A model generated the notes under the pieces. That model did not search any database. It saw only the letters and a program-made list of their open reading frames with translations, and was not told the origin of the DNA. Positions 7,924-15,829 of a DNA stretch of 52,957 nucleotides are shown in pieces. Numbering within the stretch: the stretch's first letter is position 1; each line of letters opens with the position of its first letter. Source of the DNA: HLUCCA09 sp038757905 (GTDB taxonomy: Bacteria > Pseudomonadota > Alphaproteobacteria > Rhodobacterales > Rhodobacteraceae); the NCBI GenBank assembly GCA_038757905.1, contig JBCDGG010000013.1:1-52957 (forward strand). Reading direction: 5' to 3'. Made by a program: the position numbers and the translations under genes.

Positions 7924-9659
7924 CACTCGATCGACGCCTTGTCGCGTTTGTCGGCGGTGGCCGCCACAATCGGGCTGATCACGCCGCGGCATTTCACGTT
8001 GATGCAGGCGGTCTTGCCGCTGGCAATCGCCCGCTGGAGGGCCCCGGAAAGGTCCGCGCGCTTGGTCACCAGCTCGCCATAGCCACCCAGGCCCTCGAAC
8101 ATCGCATGGAAGGGGATGTCGCGGAAATCGGTGGCGTAGTGCTGGCCGTTGTTGAACAGCTTCTCCTGCTGCTGGCTGATGCAGTCGAGCCCGCCATTGT
8201 TGTCGATCACCACGACGATGGGCAGGTTTTCCTGAAAGCACGCCTCCACCGATAGCCCGCCGGACAGGAACGCGCCGTCGCCCGAGACGAGCACGACCGT
8301 CCTGTCGGGATGCACGTTCTTGGCCGACATCGCGAAGGACACCCCCACACCGAGCAGGCTGTAATTGCCCGGATGCAGGATGCCGCCCAGCTTTAACCCG
8401 CGCTTGGCAGCGATATTGGTGCCGATCTCGTTCCAGAAATGCGTGTTGCCGCCGTCGAAGACCAGCCAGTCGCCATCCTGCATCTCGGCCTGCACGTCGA
8501 CGGCCAGTTGCAGCGGATGCATCTTGCGGCCCTCGGCGTCATCTGTCGCGCGCTCGGCGTCCAGGTGATCGCTCCATTCCTTCACCCAATCGGCCCGGCG
8601 CTGCTGCTGCAGGGTCAGCCAGCCGTCCCATGTCTGGTCGACCCCGGCCAGGGCATCGAAGAACGCGCCGGGATCGGACAAGAGCTGGATGTCCGCGCCA
8701 TGGTTGTACTCCAGCTCCTCATGGCTGCCATTCGCGCAGATGAGCGTGGTGCCTTCGAGGATGAAGGGCGGGTTGCCGAAGTTCATCTGATTGTCGAGCC
8801 GGCAGCCGACCATCACCACCACATCGGCCTCGTGAATGGCGGGCTTGGAGGGGTGGAACTGGTGGAAATCCGCCAGGCCGATATAGCACTCGGACGCCTC
8901 GCCCAGGTTCTTGGTGTGATAGGGCACGTTGTAGACGGGTATCCGCAGTTTGCTTGCCGCGGCGTCGAGGTGGGGTTCGGTTTTCGACCACCAGACGCCG
9001 TGCCCGGCGATGATCACCGGGCGTGTCGCGCCCCGGACGGCGCCAAGCACCTTGTCCAGGGCCGAAGGGTCCGGCCAGGCACGCGGCACCGGCGGGGCGG
9101 ACATGTCGAACGGGCGTTCATCGCTGCCGGCATCCTCGTCGAACGACGAGAACATGATGTCCACCGGCAGGGCCAGATGCACCGGGCCGGGATAGCCGGT
9201 CGTCGCCGCGCGCCAGGCGCGGTCCACGAACTCGCCGATCCGGTTTCCATCGACGATCTGTTCGGAATACTTGGTCAGCGGCGCGGCAATCGCCACATCG
9301 TCGATCTCCTTGAACCCGCCCGCGCCCTGCCGTTTCAGCGTCGAGGAGCCGGTGACGAAGATCACCGGGCTGCGCTCGCCCCACGCCTCGAGCATCGCGG
9401 GCACGGCATTGGCAAAGCCCTCCGGGCCCACAAGGCAGAGCGTCGGTTTGCGCGTGATCCGTGCGTGGCCGTCCGCCAGATGCCCGGCGATCTGCTCGTG
9501 GGGGCAGTTGATCACGGGCATCTGGCATTCCATGAACCCTTCCAGGGCCGGGTTGCAGAACCCGCCCGCCAGGGTGAAGGCATGCTCGATGCCCTTTTCC
9601 TTGAACGCGCGGGCCAGAAGGGCGCCCCCACGGATCTTGGTTTTGACTGGAAGGTCCAT
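7923..9659 (-). CDS. Thiamine diphosphate-dependent enzyme (acetolactate synthase / 2-hydroxyacyl-CoA lyase superfamily)
   Basis: This 578-residue, three-domain ThDP enzyme has the cofactor-activating Glu55 in CPHEQIAGHLADGHAR. It has a central domain with VVVMVGCRLDNQMNFG and the C-terminal ThDP/Mg motif starting SGDGAFLSGG and ending VIDNNGG. Members include acetolactate synthase, oxalyl-CoA decarboxylase, 2-hydroxyacyl-CoA lyase and benzoylformate decarboxylase; the sequence does not decide among them. It does not look like sulfoacetaldehyde acetyltransferase. It lies 18 nt after a 2-hydroxyacid dehydrogenase gene, the arrangement expected if it decarboxylates or condenses the 2-keto acid made by that enzyme. 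It overlaps the transthyretin-like gene downstream. Confidence 0.88.
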   Translation of the reverse strand: MDLPVKTKIRGGALLARAFKEKGIEHAFTLAGGFCNPALEGFMECQMPVINCPHEQIAGHLADGHARITRKPTLCLVGPEGFANAVPAMLEAWGERSPVIFVTGSSTLKRQGAGGFKEIDDVAIAAPLTKYSEQIVDGNRIGEFVDRAWRAATTGYPGPVHLALPVDIMFSSFDEDAGSDERPFDMSAPPVPRAWPDPSALDKVLGAVRGATRPVIIAGHGVWWSKTEPHLDAAASKLRIPVYNVPYHTKNLGEASECYIGLADFHQFHPSKPAIHEADVVVMVGCRLDNQMNFGNPPFILEGTTLICANGSHEELEYNHGADIQLLSDPGAFFDALAGVDQTWDGWLTLQQQRRADWVKEWSDHLDAERATDDAEGRKMHPLQLAVDVQAEMQDGDWLVFDGGNTHFWNEIGTNIAAKRGLKLGGILHPGNYSLLGVGVSFAMSAKNVHPDRTVVLVSGDGAFLSGGLSVEACFQENLPIVVVIDNNGGLDCISQQQEKLFNNGQHYATDFRDIPFHAMFEGLGGYGELVTKRADLSGALQRAIASGKTACINVKCRGVISPIVAATADKRDKASIE

Positions 9660-9677
9660 GTCGTCTCCCCCTGGGCC

Positions 9678-10898
9678 CTAGGCCTGCTTGCTTGTCAGTC
9701 TGATCGTGCCGGCCGCGGCGTCATCGGGTGCCGATTCCGGCCCGAAGAGAACCCGGGCGTCGATGTCGGCGATTTGCGTGACACCGATCTGCGCCATGGC
9801 GATGCTGATGTCTTCGGCCAGAAAGCTGATCAGGGCTTGCAGCCCCCGGGCCCCGTCCGCGGCCAGCGCGAAAAGGGCCGCGCGCCCGAGCATCACGTAG
9901 TCGGCGCCGAGCGCGAGCGCCTTGACGATGTCTTCGCCGCTGCGAACGCCGCTGTCGAACAGCAGCGGAAAGGAAGGGCCCACCGCCGCGCGGATCAGGG
10001 GCAAGACGCGGATCGCGGGCGGGGCGCTGTCCAACTGCCGCCCGCCGTGGTTCGACACATAGATCGCATCGGCGCCGCTCTCGCGGATGCGCTGCGCATC
10101 CGCCACGGAACACACCCCTTTGACGATGAGCTTCCCGGACCAGACCGAGCGCAAGTGCTGCAGGAAGGCCCAGTCTGCACCTGCCCGGCTGGCGCTTCGG
10201 TCGAACTTGGCGGCCCCCTTCTGCGCGGGGAAGTTCCTGGGTTCCGGCGCGCCGTGCAGCAGCGTGGAGAACGACCACCGGGGGTGGGCCGCGAAATCCA
10301 GAAACTGCTTGGGTCCGAGACGGAACGGCATGTTGAAGCCGTTGCGATGATCCCGCACCCGGCGCGAGACCTGGGGCACGTCGACCGTCAGGATCAGGGT
10401 CTCGTATCCGGCCCTTTGGGCGCGGGTCACCAAGTCCAGGGACAGATCCACCGATTGCCCGACATAGAGCTGGAACCACGCCTGATCCTGGGCCCAGCCC
10501 CGCATATCTTCGATCGAGCTTGAGGCCGCAGACGACAGGCAGACCGGGATGTTATGGCGCCGCGCAGCAAGGGCCATCAGCCGGTCCGCCCCGGGCCGCG
10601 ACAGGTTGCACATGCCCATCGGGGCGATGCCAAAAGGCAAATCGAAGCTCTGGCCCAAGAGAGGGGTCGCCAAAGACCGCTGGGCGATATCCCCCATCAC
10701 GCGGGGCTGAAGCTTGATGCGGTCGAAATCCGACACGTTGCATGTCGCGGCGACTTCACGGCCAGCGGCGCCTTCGACGAAGTCGAAGATCAGGCGCGGC
10801 AGCCGACGCTTGGCCAACCGGCGCGCGTCCTCGAACGAGAACACATGCTTGCTCGGTTTCGCCGGAAATTTGCTCTGCGTGTCGATCTTCAACCCCAA
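9678..10898 (-). CDS. FMN-dependent 2-hydroxyacid dehydrogenase/oxidase
   Basis: This 406-residue TIM-barrel flavoenzyme belongs to the lactate/glycolate/mandelate dehydrogenase family and oxidises a 2-hydroxyacid to a 2-keto acid. Visible motifs are FDFVEGAA near the N-terminus, PFGIAPMGMCNL, the substrate-side SNHGGRQLD with the catalytic His, DSGVRSGEDIVKALALGA and the phosphate-binding LGRAAL. No signal peptide or clear membrane anchor is seen. It is the first gene of a leftward operon with the ThDP enzyme and transthyretin-like genes. A LysR-type site sits 76 nt before its start. Substrate is unknown. The pair resembles the mandelate dehydrogenase / benzoylformate decarboxylase logic. 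Confidence 0.92.
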   Translation of the reverse strand: MGLKIDTQSKFPAKPSKHVFSFEDARRLAKRRLPRLIFDFVEGAAGREVAATCNVSDFDRIKLQPRVMGDIAQRSLATPLLGQSFDLPFGIAPMGMCNLSRPGADRLMALAARRHNIPVCLSSAASSSIEDMRGWAQDQAWFQLYVGQSVDLSLDLVTRAQRAGYETLILTVDVPQVSRRVRDHRNGFNMPFRLGPKQFLDFAAHPRWSFSTLLHGAPEPRNFPAQKGAAKFDRSASRAGADWAFLQHLRSVWSGKLIVKGVCSVADAQRIRESGADAIYVSNHGGRQLDSAPPAIRVLPLIRAAVGPSFPLLFDSGVRSGEDIVKALALGADYVMLGRAALFALAADGARGLQALISFLAEDISIAMAQIGVTQIADIDARVLFGPESAPDDAAAGTIRLTSKQA

Positions 10899-10974
10899 GC
10901 GTCAGATGCGTTCAACCTGGGATCAGCCTATCTTTGCCCTTGATATATCAACCAATCGAAAAGAATTGGGGACC

Positions 10975-10990
10975 TATTCGAAAACCCTAT
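10975..10990 (-). promoter_or_regulatory. Candidate LysR operator, site 2
   Basis: Read on the reverse strand the 16-mer is ATAGGGTTTTCGAATA, with T-N11-A spacing. It differs from site 1 at only two positions. It lies in the 167-nt gap between the LysR gene and the FMN dehydrogenase gene, 76 nt before the latter's start codon. Near-equal spacing and identical orientation relative to the regulated gene make chance unlikely. Confidence 0.6.
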
Positions 10991-11065
10991 GCGGACGGGC
11001 AGGGCAGGGCAGGCGGGCCGTTTAGCGGGGGCGAGATCATTGCCCGAAACGTCTGATCCGCGGCA

Positions 11066-11986
11066 TCAGCCCGTGTAACGGCTCACCTCCGCCAGCCGAG
11101 CCTCGAGCTGCGCCGCGAAGAGCTCGGCGAACTCGGTCGCATATCTCGGCAGGTTCTCGATGCCCGATGTGACCAGCGCCACGTGATAATGCAGGTCCTG
11201 CGCTATGGGGCGGAAAGACACCCCGCCCAAACGGACGGCCTGCTCCGCGGAAAACGGATCGGCAATCGCCAGCACGCCGGTTTCCCGCACCAGGGAGGCG
11301 GCAATCGGCGTGTTCGTGGCCGACAAGCGGGAATTGCTGCGCAGAGCGGCGGAGAGGGCGCTGTCCATCGCCATCATCTCGTCGGGAAAGGCGCCGCCAA
11401 AGGTTACGAAGCTTTCCGTTTCCGCCAGATCGTAGAGGTCGACCCTGCCGGATCCGCCCACCAGGGGATGCTCCTCCGGCATCAGGCACACATAGGGCGC
11501 GGCGGCCTGAAACAGGACCTCGACCCCGTCATACGGCGGCTGCCGACCAACGACCCCCAGGTCGAACTGATGCATCTGCACGGCATCGAGAATGGCAGGC
11601 GTGTTACGCGAGTGGATCATGAACCGGATGTCGGGATGGCTCCGGTACATCCGGTTGACGGCGCGCGGTAGCTCGATCGACGAGATGGACTGAATGGCGC
11701 CGATGGTGATCTCGCCCCCCGCCGTCGTCTGGATCGAGAGCGCCAGCTCCTTGAGGCGGTCCACACCGATGAACATGCCCTCGACCCCGTTATAGAACGT
11801 CCGGGCCTCGACGGTCGGCGTCAGCCCACGCCCGGTCCGAAGGAACAAGGCAAATCCGACCGAGCGTTCCAGATCCCCGATCAGTCGGCTGACGCTCGGC
11901 TGAGAGATATGCATCATCTCCGCCGCTTCGGTGATCGACCCGGTGCGCATGGTGGCTCTGAAAGCTTCGAGCTGCCGAAGGTTCAT
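11066..11986 (-). CDS. LysR-family transcriptional regulator
   Basis: This 306-residue regulator has an N-terminal winged helix-turn-helix (NLRQLEAFRATMRTGSITEA, then SQPSVSRLIGDLE) and a periplasmic-binding-like effector domain. Longer frames open at 12010. The ATG at 11986 is preferred because GGGGAGAGGAGC lies just upstream and the family's N-terminus begins two or three residues before LRQLEAF. It is transcribed away from the OsmC gene and towards the FMN dehydrogenase operon. The T-N11-A sites at 3085, 10975 and 12032 suggest that it controls itself, the OsmC operon, the FMN operon and the acyl-CoA operon. The ligand is probably an intermediate of the pathway. Confidence 0.93.
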   Translation of the reverse strand: MNLRQLEAFRATMRTGSITEAAEMMHISQPSVSRLIGDLERSVGFALFLRTGRGLTPTVEARTFYNGVEGMFIGVDRLKELALSIQTTAGGEITIGAIQSISSIELPRAVNRMYRSHPDIRFMIHSRNTPAILDAVQMHQFDLGVVGRQPPYDGVEVLFQAAAPYVCLMPEEHPLVGGSGRVDLYDLAETESFVTFGGAFPDEMMAMDSALSAALRSNSRLSATNTPIAASLVRETGVLAIADPFSAEQAVRLGGVSFRPIAQDLHYHVALVTSGIENLPRYATEFAELFAAQLEARLAEVSRYTG

Positions 11987-12031
11987 CGTTGCGCGTGCTC
12001 CTCTCCCCATCGCCCGACAGGGCCAGGATAC

Positions 12032-12047
12032 ATTCGCATTCCGAATA
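12032..12047 (+). promoter_or_regulatory. Candidate LysR operator, site 3 (autoregulatory)
   Basis: The segment ATTCGCATTCCGAAT (12032-12046) is a perfect ATTCG-N5-CGAAT inverted repeat with T-N11-A geometry, a textbook LysR box. With the next base it ends in CGAATA like sites 1 and 2, matching site 1 at 10 of 16 positions. It lies between the divergent LysR and OsmC genes, 88 nt before the OsmC start. A weaker related element (ATTATACGAAT) lies about 20 nt downstream and could be the second half of a two-site LysR operator. Confidence 0.65.
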
Positions 12048-12135
12048 TATCTGCAAAAACTTTGGATTATACGAATGCAACTGGGCCCGTAGAGTGCGGC
12101 CGACCCCGAGGATTGGCTCGGCCGAGGAGCAGCAC

Positions 12136-12588
12136 ATGTCCGAACTCTCGATTGACGTCAGCTGGAGCCGGGGCGCCGCGGTCTTGGTGCCCGGCCGGTT
12201 CAGCAATGCCCACGACATCACGTACAACGCGCACTATACCCTGCCCGGAGACGCAGCGCCCGATTGGGGCGGCGATGCGACCTCGACCAATCCCGAACAG
12301 GCGCTCGCGGCGTCGTTGTCGAGCTGCCATATGATGACCTTCCTGGCGCTGGCGGCAAAGGCCTCGTGGTCGGTCGCGACCTACCACGACCACGCAGAGG
12401 CCATTCTCGGCAAGACCGCGGAGGGCAAGATGGCTGTCACCGATCTGAAGCTGTCGCCCCGCGTGACCTTCGATACCGGCTCGGAACAGCCCGACGACGC
12501 GGTCCTCGAAATGCATGCGCGCGCGCATCGCTATTGCTTCATCGCAAACTCGGTTTCCGCGAATATGCACATCGAGCCGGCCCTGTGA
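12136..12588 (+). CDS. OsmC-family protein (peroxide/organic hydroperoxide reductase-like)
   Basis: This 150-residue OsmC/Ohr-fold protein has the two redox cysteines expected of the family: one in ASLSSCHMMTFL on the central helix and one in HRYCFIANSV near the C-terminus. OsmC proteins reduce organic hydroperoxides by a thiol mechanism. The frame is open further upstream, but the ATG at 12136 follows CCGAGGAGCAGC, a good binding site, and starts the protein at the usual point. It is the first gene of a two-gene operon with the 3-hydroxyacyl-CoA dehydrogenase (GTGA overlap). The pairing suggests it protects against, or processes, a reactive product of the pathway. Confidence 0.88.
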   Translation: MSELSIDVSWSRGAAVLVPGRFSNAHDITYNAHYTLPGDAAPDWGGDATSTNPEQALAASLSSCHMMTFLALAAKASWSVATYHDHAEAILGKTAEGKMAVTDLKLSPRVTFDTGSEQPDDAVLEMHARAHRYCFIANSVSANMHIEPAL

Positions 12589-13694
12589 TCGGCGCGTCCG
12601 AAGCCGGCGGTGTGAGCCGGGTGGAGCGGATTGCCATTGTCGGCGGCGGAACGATGGGCGGCGGGATCGCCATCGCGGCGGCGTCTGCAGGCGTCGCCGT
12701 GACGCTGATCGACTCAAATCGGGATATGCTCGCCAAGGCCGAAAGCCGGCTCGACGCCTACCTGTCGCGGCAAGTCGACAAGGGCAAGCGTGGTCCTGAC
12801 GAGGCCGACGCGGCTCGGCTGCGCCTCTCGACGTCCGAAAGCCTGGAGGCGACGCAGGGGGCGGACCTCGTGATCGAAGCGGTCTTCGAAGACATGCGTG
12901 TCAAACGCGACGTTTTCTCAAAACTCGAACGGATAGTCGCGCCCGGCACGGTGCTTGCCACCAATACCAGCGCGCTGCGGGTCTCCGATATCGCGCGGGA
13001 TCTTGCCCATCCCGAACGCCTGTGCGGGCTGCATTTTTTCAGCCCCGCCGAACACAACCGCGCGGTTGAGGTGATCCGTGCGGAAGAAACGGCGGACCGC
13101 GCGATAGAGACCGCGCGCGGCTTTCTACACAGCTGCGGCAAGACACCGATTGCCTGCACGGATTCGACCGGGTTCGCGCTCAACCGGTTCTTCTGCCCCT
13201 ACACGAATGAAGCCGTGCGCTGCCACGATGAGGGGCGCGCAACGGCGGCGCAAGTCGATCGCGTGGCCAAGGCCCTGTTTGGCGTCGCGCTTGGCCCCTT
13301 TGCGGTGATGAACATCGTGAAACCGTCGATCAACCTCGCGGCAGTGCGCAGCATCGCCCATCTCGGCGCGTTCTACGCGCCGGCCGACGGTCTTGTGCGC
13401 GTTGGCGAGCGCGGCGATCTCTGGGAGATTGCGCCAGACGACCCGCCGCTAAACGAAGCGCAGGCCGCCCGGATCGCCGACCGGCTGAAAGGCGCGATCT
13501 TCCTTGCCGTGCGGGAGGCGTTGCACGAAGGCGTCGCCGCGCCGGAGGACATCGACCTTGGCGCAAAGCTGGCCTTCACCTTCGCGGTCGGGCCGGTTGC
13601 GATGATGAGCGCGCTTGGCGATGCGGAGGTGGAGCGCCTGTTGTCGCGTGTCCGCGTCGATAGACAAGTCGGCTCAGCCGCTCACGGTCAATAA
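12585..13694 (+). CDS. 3-hydroxyacyl-CoA dehydrogenase (NAD-dependent)
   Basis: This 369-residue protein oxidises a 3-hydroxyacyl-CoA to the 3-keto form. It has the NAD-binding IAIVGGGTMGGG and the LVIEAVFEDMRVKRDVF segment. The catalytic region includes LHFFSPAEHNRAVEV (the catalytic His is in this stretch) and a C-terminal dimerisation domain beginning STGFALNRFFCPYTNEA. GTG at 12585 overlaps the OsmC stop (GTGA) and is chosen for coupling. GTG at 12612, giving MSRVERIAIVGGG, is an equally good alternative and 9 residues shorter. It fills the missing step between the crotonase-like and thiolase enzymes of the 3180-6366 operon. Confidence 0.88.
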   Translation: MIGASEAGGVSRVERIAIVGGGTMGGGIAIAAASAGVAVTLIDSNRDMLAKAESRLDAYLSRQVDKGKRGPDEADAARLRLSTSESLEATQGADLVIEAVFEDMRVKRDVFSKLERIVAPGTVLATNTSALRVSDIARDLAHPERLCGLHFFSPAEHNRAVEVIRAEETADRAIETARGFLHSCGKTPIACTDSTGFALNRFFCPYTNEAVRCHDEGRATAAQVDRVAKALFGVALGPFAVMNIVKPSINLAAVRSIAHLGAFYAPADGLVRVGERGDLWEIAPDDPPLNEAQAARIADRLKGAIFLAVREALHEGVAAPEDIDLGAKLAFTFAVGPVAMMSALGDAEVERLLSRVRVDRQVGSAAHGQ

Positions 13695-14212
13695 ACCTGC
13701 GCCGGTCGAGCGCTTGCTGAGATAAAACGGCGGCGATGCGTCACCCATGCGGGCCAGAGCGCTGCGGCTTGAGACAAATCCGGCGGCCCTGACGGATTTT
13801 CGGCATTCGGATGCGGCGCGGAGTGAGCCGATGGCTTGGACCACGCCTCGCACGGACGCGCCTGAGCTGCGCTCTCCCTTTCGTCCCTGCCTCACTGACA
13901 GCGGCTTTTGGATCCTCCGACGAGATCGGGCCGTTAGACTGACCTTGAGCCTGGACAGGAGCCTCCAAAGGCCGCTGACCGAAGCGCGACCTGGCTGAGC
14001 TCGAGCGCACCAATGCTCCAGGTCATTCAAAGGGATGCGCTGCGCTCCAACCCCGATGCGTCTGCGCGACGCTTGTCCAGCGGGCCGCCGATGTCTAGAT
14101 CTGATGCACCACCTGGATCGAACCGGGTGACCTGAATGCCGCCAACGAAGTGGTCCGGTTTCGCCCTGGGACCTGGCCGACGTCCATCACGCTTTGTCCG
14201 GCGGAGAGATCC
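13695..14212. other. Gene-free stretch
   Basis: This region has 518 nt between the dehydrogenase and the membrane-protein gene. Short open frames exist on both strands, but they are arginine/serine-rich, lack convincing ribosome binding sites and resemble no family. I see no transposase remnant, tRNA or clear hairpin. The last 30 nt hold the GGCGGAGAG binding site of the next gene. Confidence 0.5.
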
Positions 14213-14836
14213 ATGACGGTCGATGTTCAGAGCCTTGTATTCCTGGGTTGGTTTGCCGTCGTCGGAGGTCTCCTGAACGTGGTGGCGGACTGGTTCTTGC
14301 TCGGGCTTCCCGTGGCGGGGCGCGATCTCAGGATGGAGATGCTGGCGCAAAAGCCCGCATGGGCCGTCCGTTTGGGGGCCTATCTGGCCATGGTGGCGAT
14401 CCCGATGTGGATCGCCGTGACGGTGCCAGCGGCCTTTCTTCTGCGCGACGCCCCGACCGTCCTGATCCTTGTGCCGCTCATCGGGATCGCGCTGATATCG
14501 ATCTACGCGCTCGTCTATCACGTGAGCTACATCTTCTACGATGCCGCCTATCGGCATGCGCCCGATGTGGCAGACCTGCTCCTGCAGGAGAAGGCGTTTC
14601 AGACACGGCTTATGATGCTGGTCGGCCTCGTCACCTATGGCGCCTTGCTGGCTGGCGGTCTCTGGAGCGGGGCGCCTTGGTGGTGGCTGGCGGCCAGTCC
14701 GATCGTCTTGCAACCGGCCTTTTCCTTCGCCGCGCGCCTCGCGCCTGCGCCTGTCGGTGGGTATCTGCTCACCGGCGCAGGCAGCCTGGGCTTCACAGCC
14801 TTTGCGCTCGTCACGATGCTGGCGGTCACGCGCTGA
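14213..14836 (+). CDS. Unrecognised integral membrane protein
   Basis: This protein of 207 residues has about six hydrophobic helices: near residues 5-25 (VFLGWFAVVGGLLNVVADW), 50-70, 78-105, 130-150, 155-170 and 180-205. It has no signal peptide beyond the first helix and no large soluble domain. The ATG at 14213 follows GCGGAGAGATCC and is preferred over an upstream in-frame ATG. It stands alone between two gene-poor stretches with no operon partner. I cannot assign a family; a small uncharacterised DUF membrane protein is the best description. Confidence 0.75.
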   Translation: MTVDVQSLVFLGWFAVVGGLLNVVADWFLLGLPVAGRDLRMEMLAQKPAWAVRLGAYLAMVAIPMWIAVTVPAAFLLRDAPTVLILVPLIGIALISIYALVYHVSYIFYDAAYRHAPDVADLLLQEKAFQTRLMMLVGLVTYGALLAGGLWSGAPWWWLAASPIVLQPAFSFAARLAPAPVGGYLLTGAGSLGFTAFALVTMLAVTR

Positions 14837-15119
14837 CGCTTGCGTCGGCCTCCTGAAGGACACGTGGCCTCGCGATCGGCCCGACACCCCGGCACCGGGA
14901 CATCATCGCGTGGATCAACGCGGCGCGTCTCGCCCTGAGGGCCGATGCCGTTCTGCCGCAGGACGCACACACCAAGGGAAGAACGCGTACTCCCGGCCCC
15001 GTCCACCCACACAGCTCAAAAAGATCGGGCACCGGTCGGCGGGCCTCTTGTTTCTGAGTTGGCCGCTCCCGAAACAAAAAAGCTGCGACGGTTCCAGGGA
15101 GCCGCGCGCCATCGCAGTC

Positions 15120-15755
15120 TCAGCCCTCAAGGCCCAAGAGTTTCCGGAGGATAAGCCTGTGCTGCGCCTTCACCGTCGCCACATCATAGCGCTGATCCAG
15201 CGCAGGAATCCGTACAAACATCGAACGGCAAAGCGTTAGATTGACGGCCACACCGAAAAGCGCGTGATCGAGCGCGTCGAGGTCGAACGTGTCGAACGCG
15301 CCGGCTGTCATGCCGGCCTCGGCGAAGGCGTTGAAGATCTCGTGCATCTCCTCGATGAACTCGTCGTTGAAACGCTGGGCGACTTCCGGGATACGGCCGG
15401 TCGTCTCGGCGACAACGGCCACCATTTTGCCCGCATCGGAGAACACGACGCCGTTGTACACCTCGTCAAGCACGCGATCCAAGCGCTGTTCGAAGGTCAG
15501 CTTTTCGTCGTTCGCGACCTCTCGCATGCGTGCGACGGTCTCTGCATATCCGCCTTGGAAGCAGGCAAACAGGAGTGCTTCCTTGCTCTCGAAGTGATGA
15601 TAGAGGCTGGCCTTCTGAATGCCAGCCGCCCGCGCAACCGCATTTATCGAAGTTCCTGCATAGCCGGTTTCCAGAAACAGCTGTGTTGCCACGCCGACGA
15701 TCTTGTCATGGGTTGGCGTGAGAGGCTCTCCGCTTCGTTTCCTGGGTCTTGCCAC
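15120..15755 (-). CDS. TetR-family repressor of the adjacent RND pump
   Basis: This protein of about 211 residues has an N-terminal TetR helix-turn-helix: THDKIVGVATQLFLETGYAG, then INAVARAAGIQKASLYHHF. A helical ligand domain follows. The frame can begin at a TTG at 15779, but GTG at 15755 (giving ARPRKRSGEPLTP, a normal TetR N-terminus) is preferred, because the TTG would place the start inside the operator palindrome. It is divergent from the efflux genes and very likely represses both itself and them. The inducer is unknown. Confidence 0.9.
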   Translation of the reverse strand: MARPRKRSGEPLTPTHDKIVGVATQLFLETGYAGTSINAVARAAGIQKASLYHHFESKEALLFACFQGGYAETVARMREVANDEKLTFEQRLDRVLDEVYNGVVFSDAGKMVAVVAETTGRIPEVAQRFNDEFIEEMHEIFNAFAEAGMTAGAFDTFDLDALDHALFGVAVNLTLCRSMFVRIPALDQRYDVATVKAQHRLILRKLLGLEG

Positions 15756-15777
15756 GTCTCTGTCCTGATCTAAAACC

Positions 15778-15793
15778 AACCGAACGGTCGGTT
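15778..15793. promoter_or_regulatory. TetR-type palindromic operator
   Basis: AACCGA-ACGG-TCGGTT is a palindrome with perfect 6-bp arms, in the AACCGA/TCGGTT style typical of AcrR/TtgR-like repressors. It sits between the divergent TetR gene (22 nt from its GTG) and the membrane-fusion gene (36 nt from its ATG). A bound repressor there could block both promoters. Confidence 0.7.
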
Positions 15794-15829
15794 TGTAGTC
15801 TGCGTCAAAGCTAAGGTCGGAGCATAGTT

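Noticed and set aside
7923..9659. Sulfoacetaldehyde acetyltransferase (Xsc) identity for the ThDP enzyme
   Set aside because: The N-terminal and central motifs do not resemble Xsc, and no phosphotransacetylase gene accompanies it. The sulfonate idea rests only on the exporter and TRAP context.
13747..13998. Possible small gene downstream of the 3-hydroxyacyl-CoA dehydrogenase
   Set aside because: Arg/Thr/Ser-rich composition, no homology recognised and no binding site; the opposite strand is equally open.
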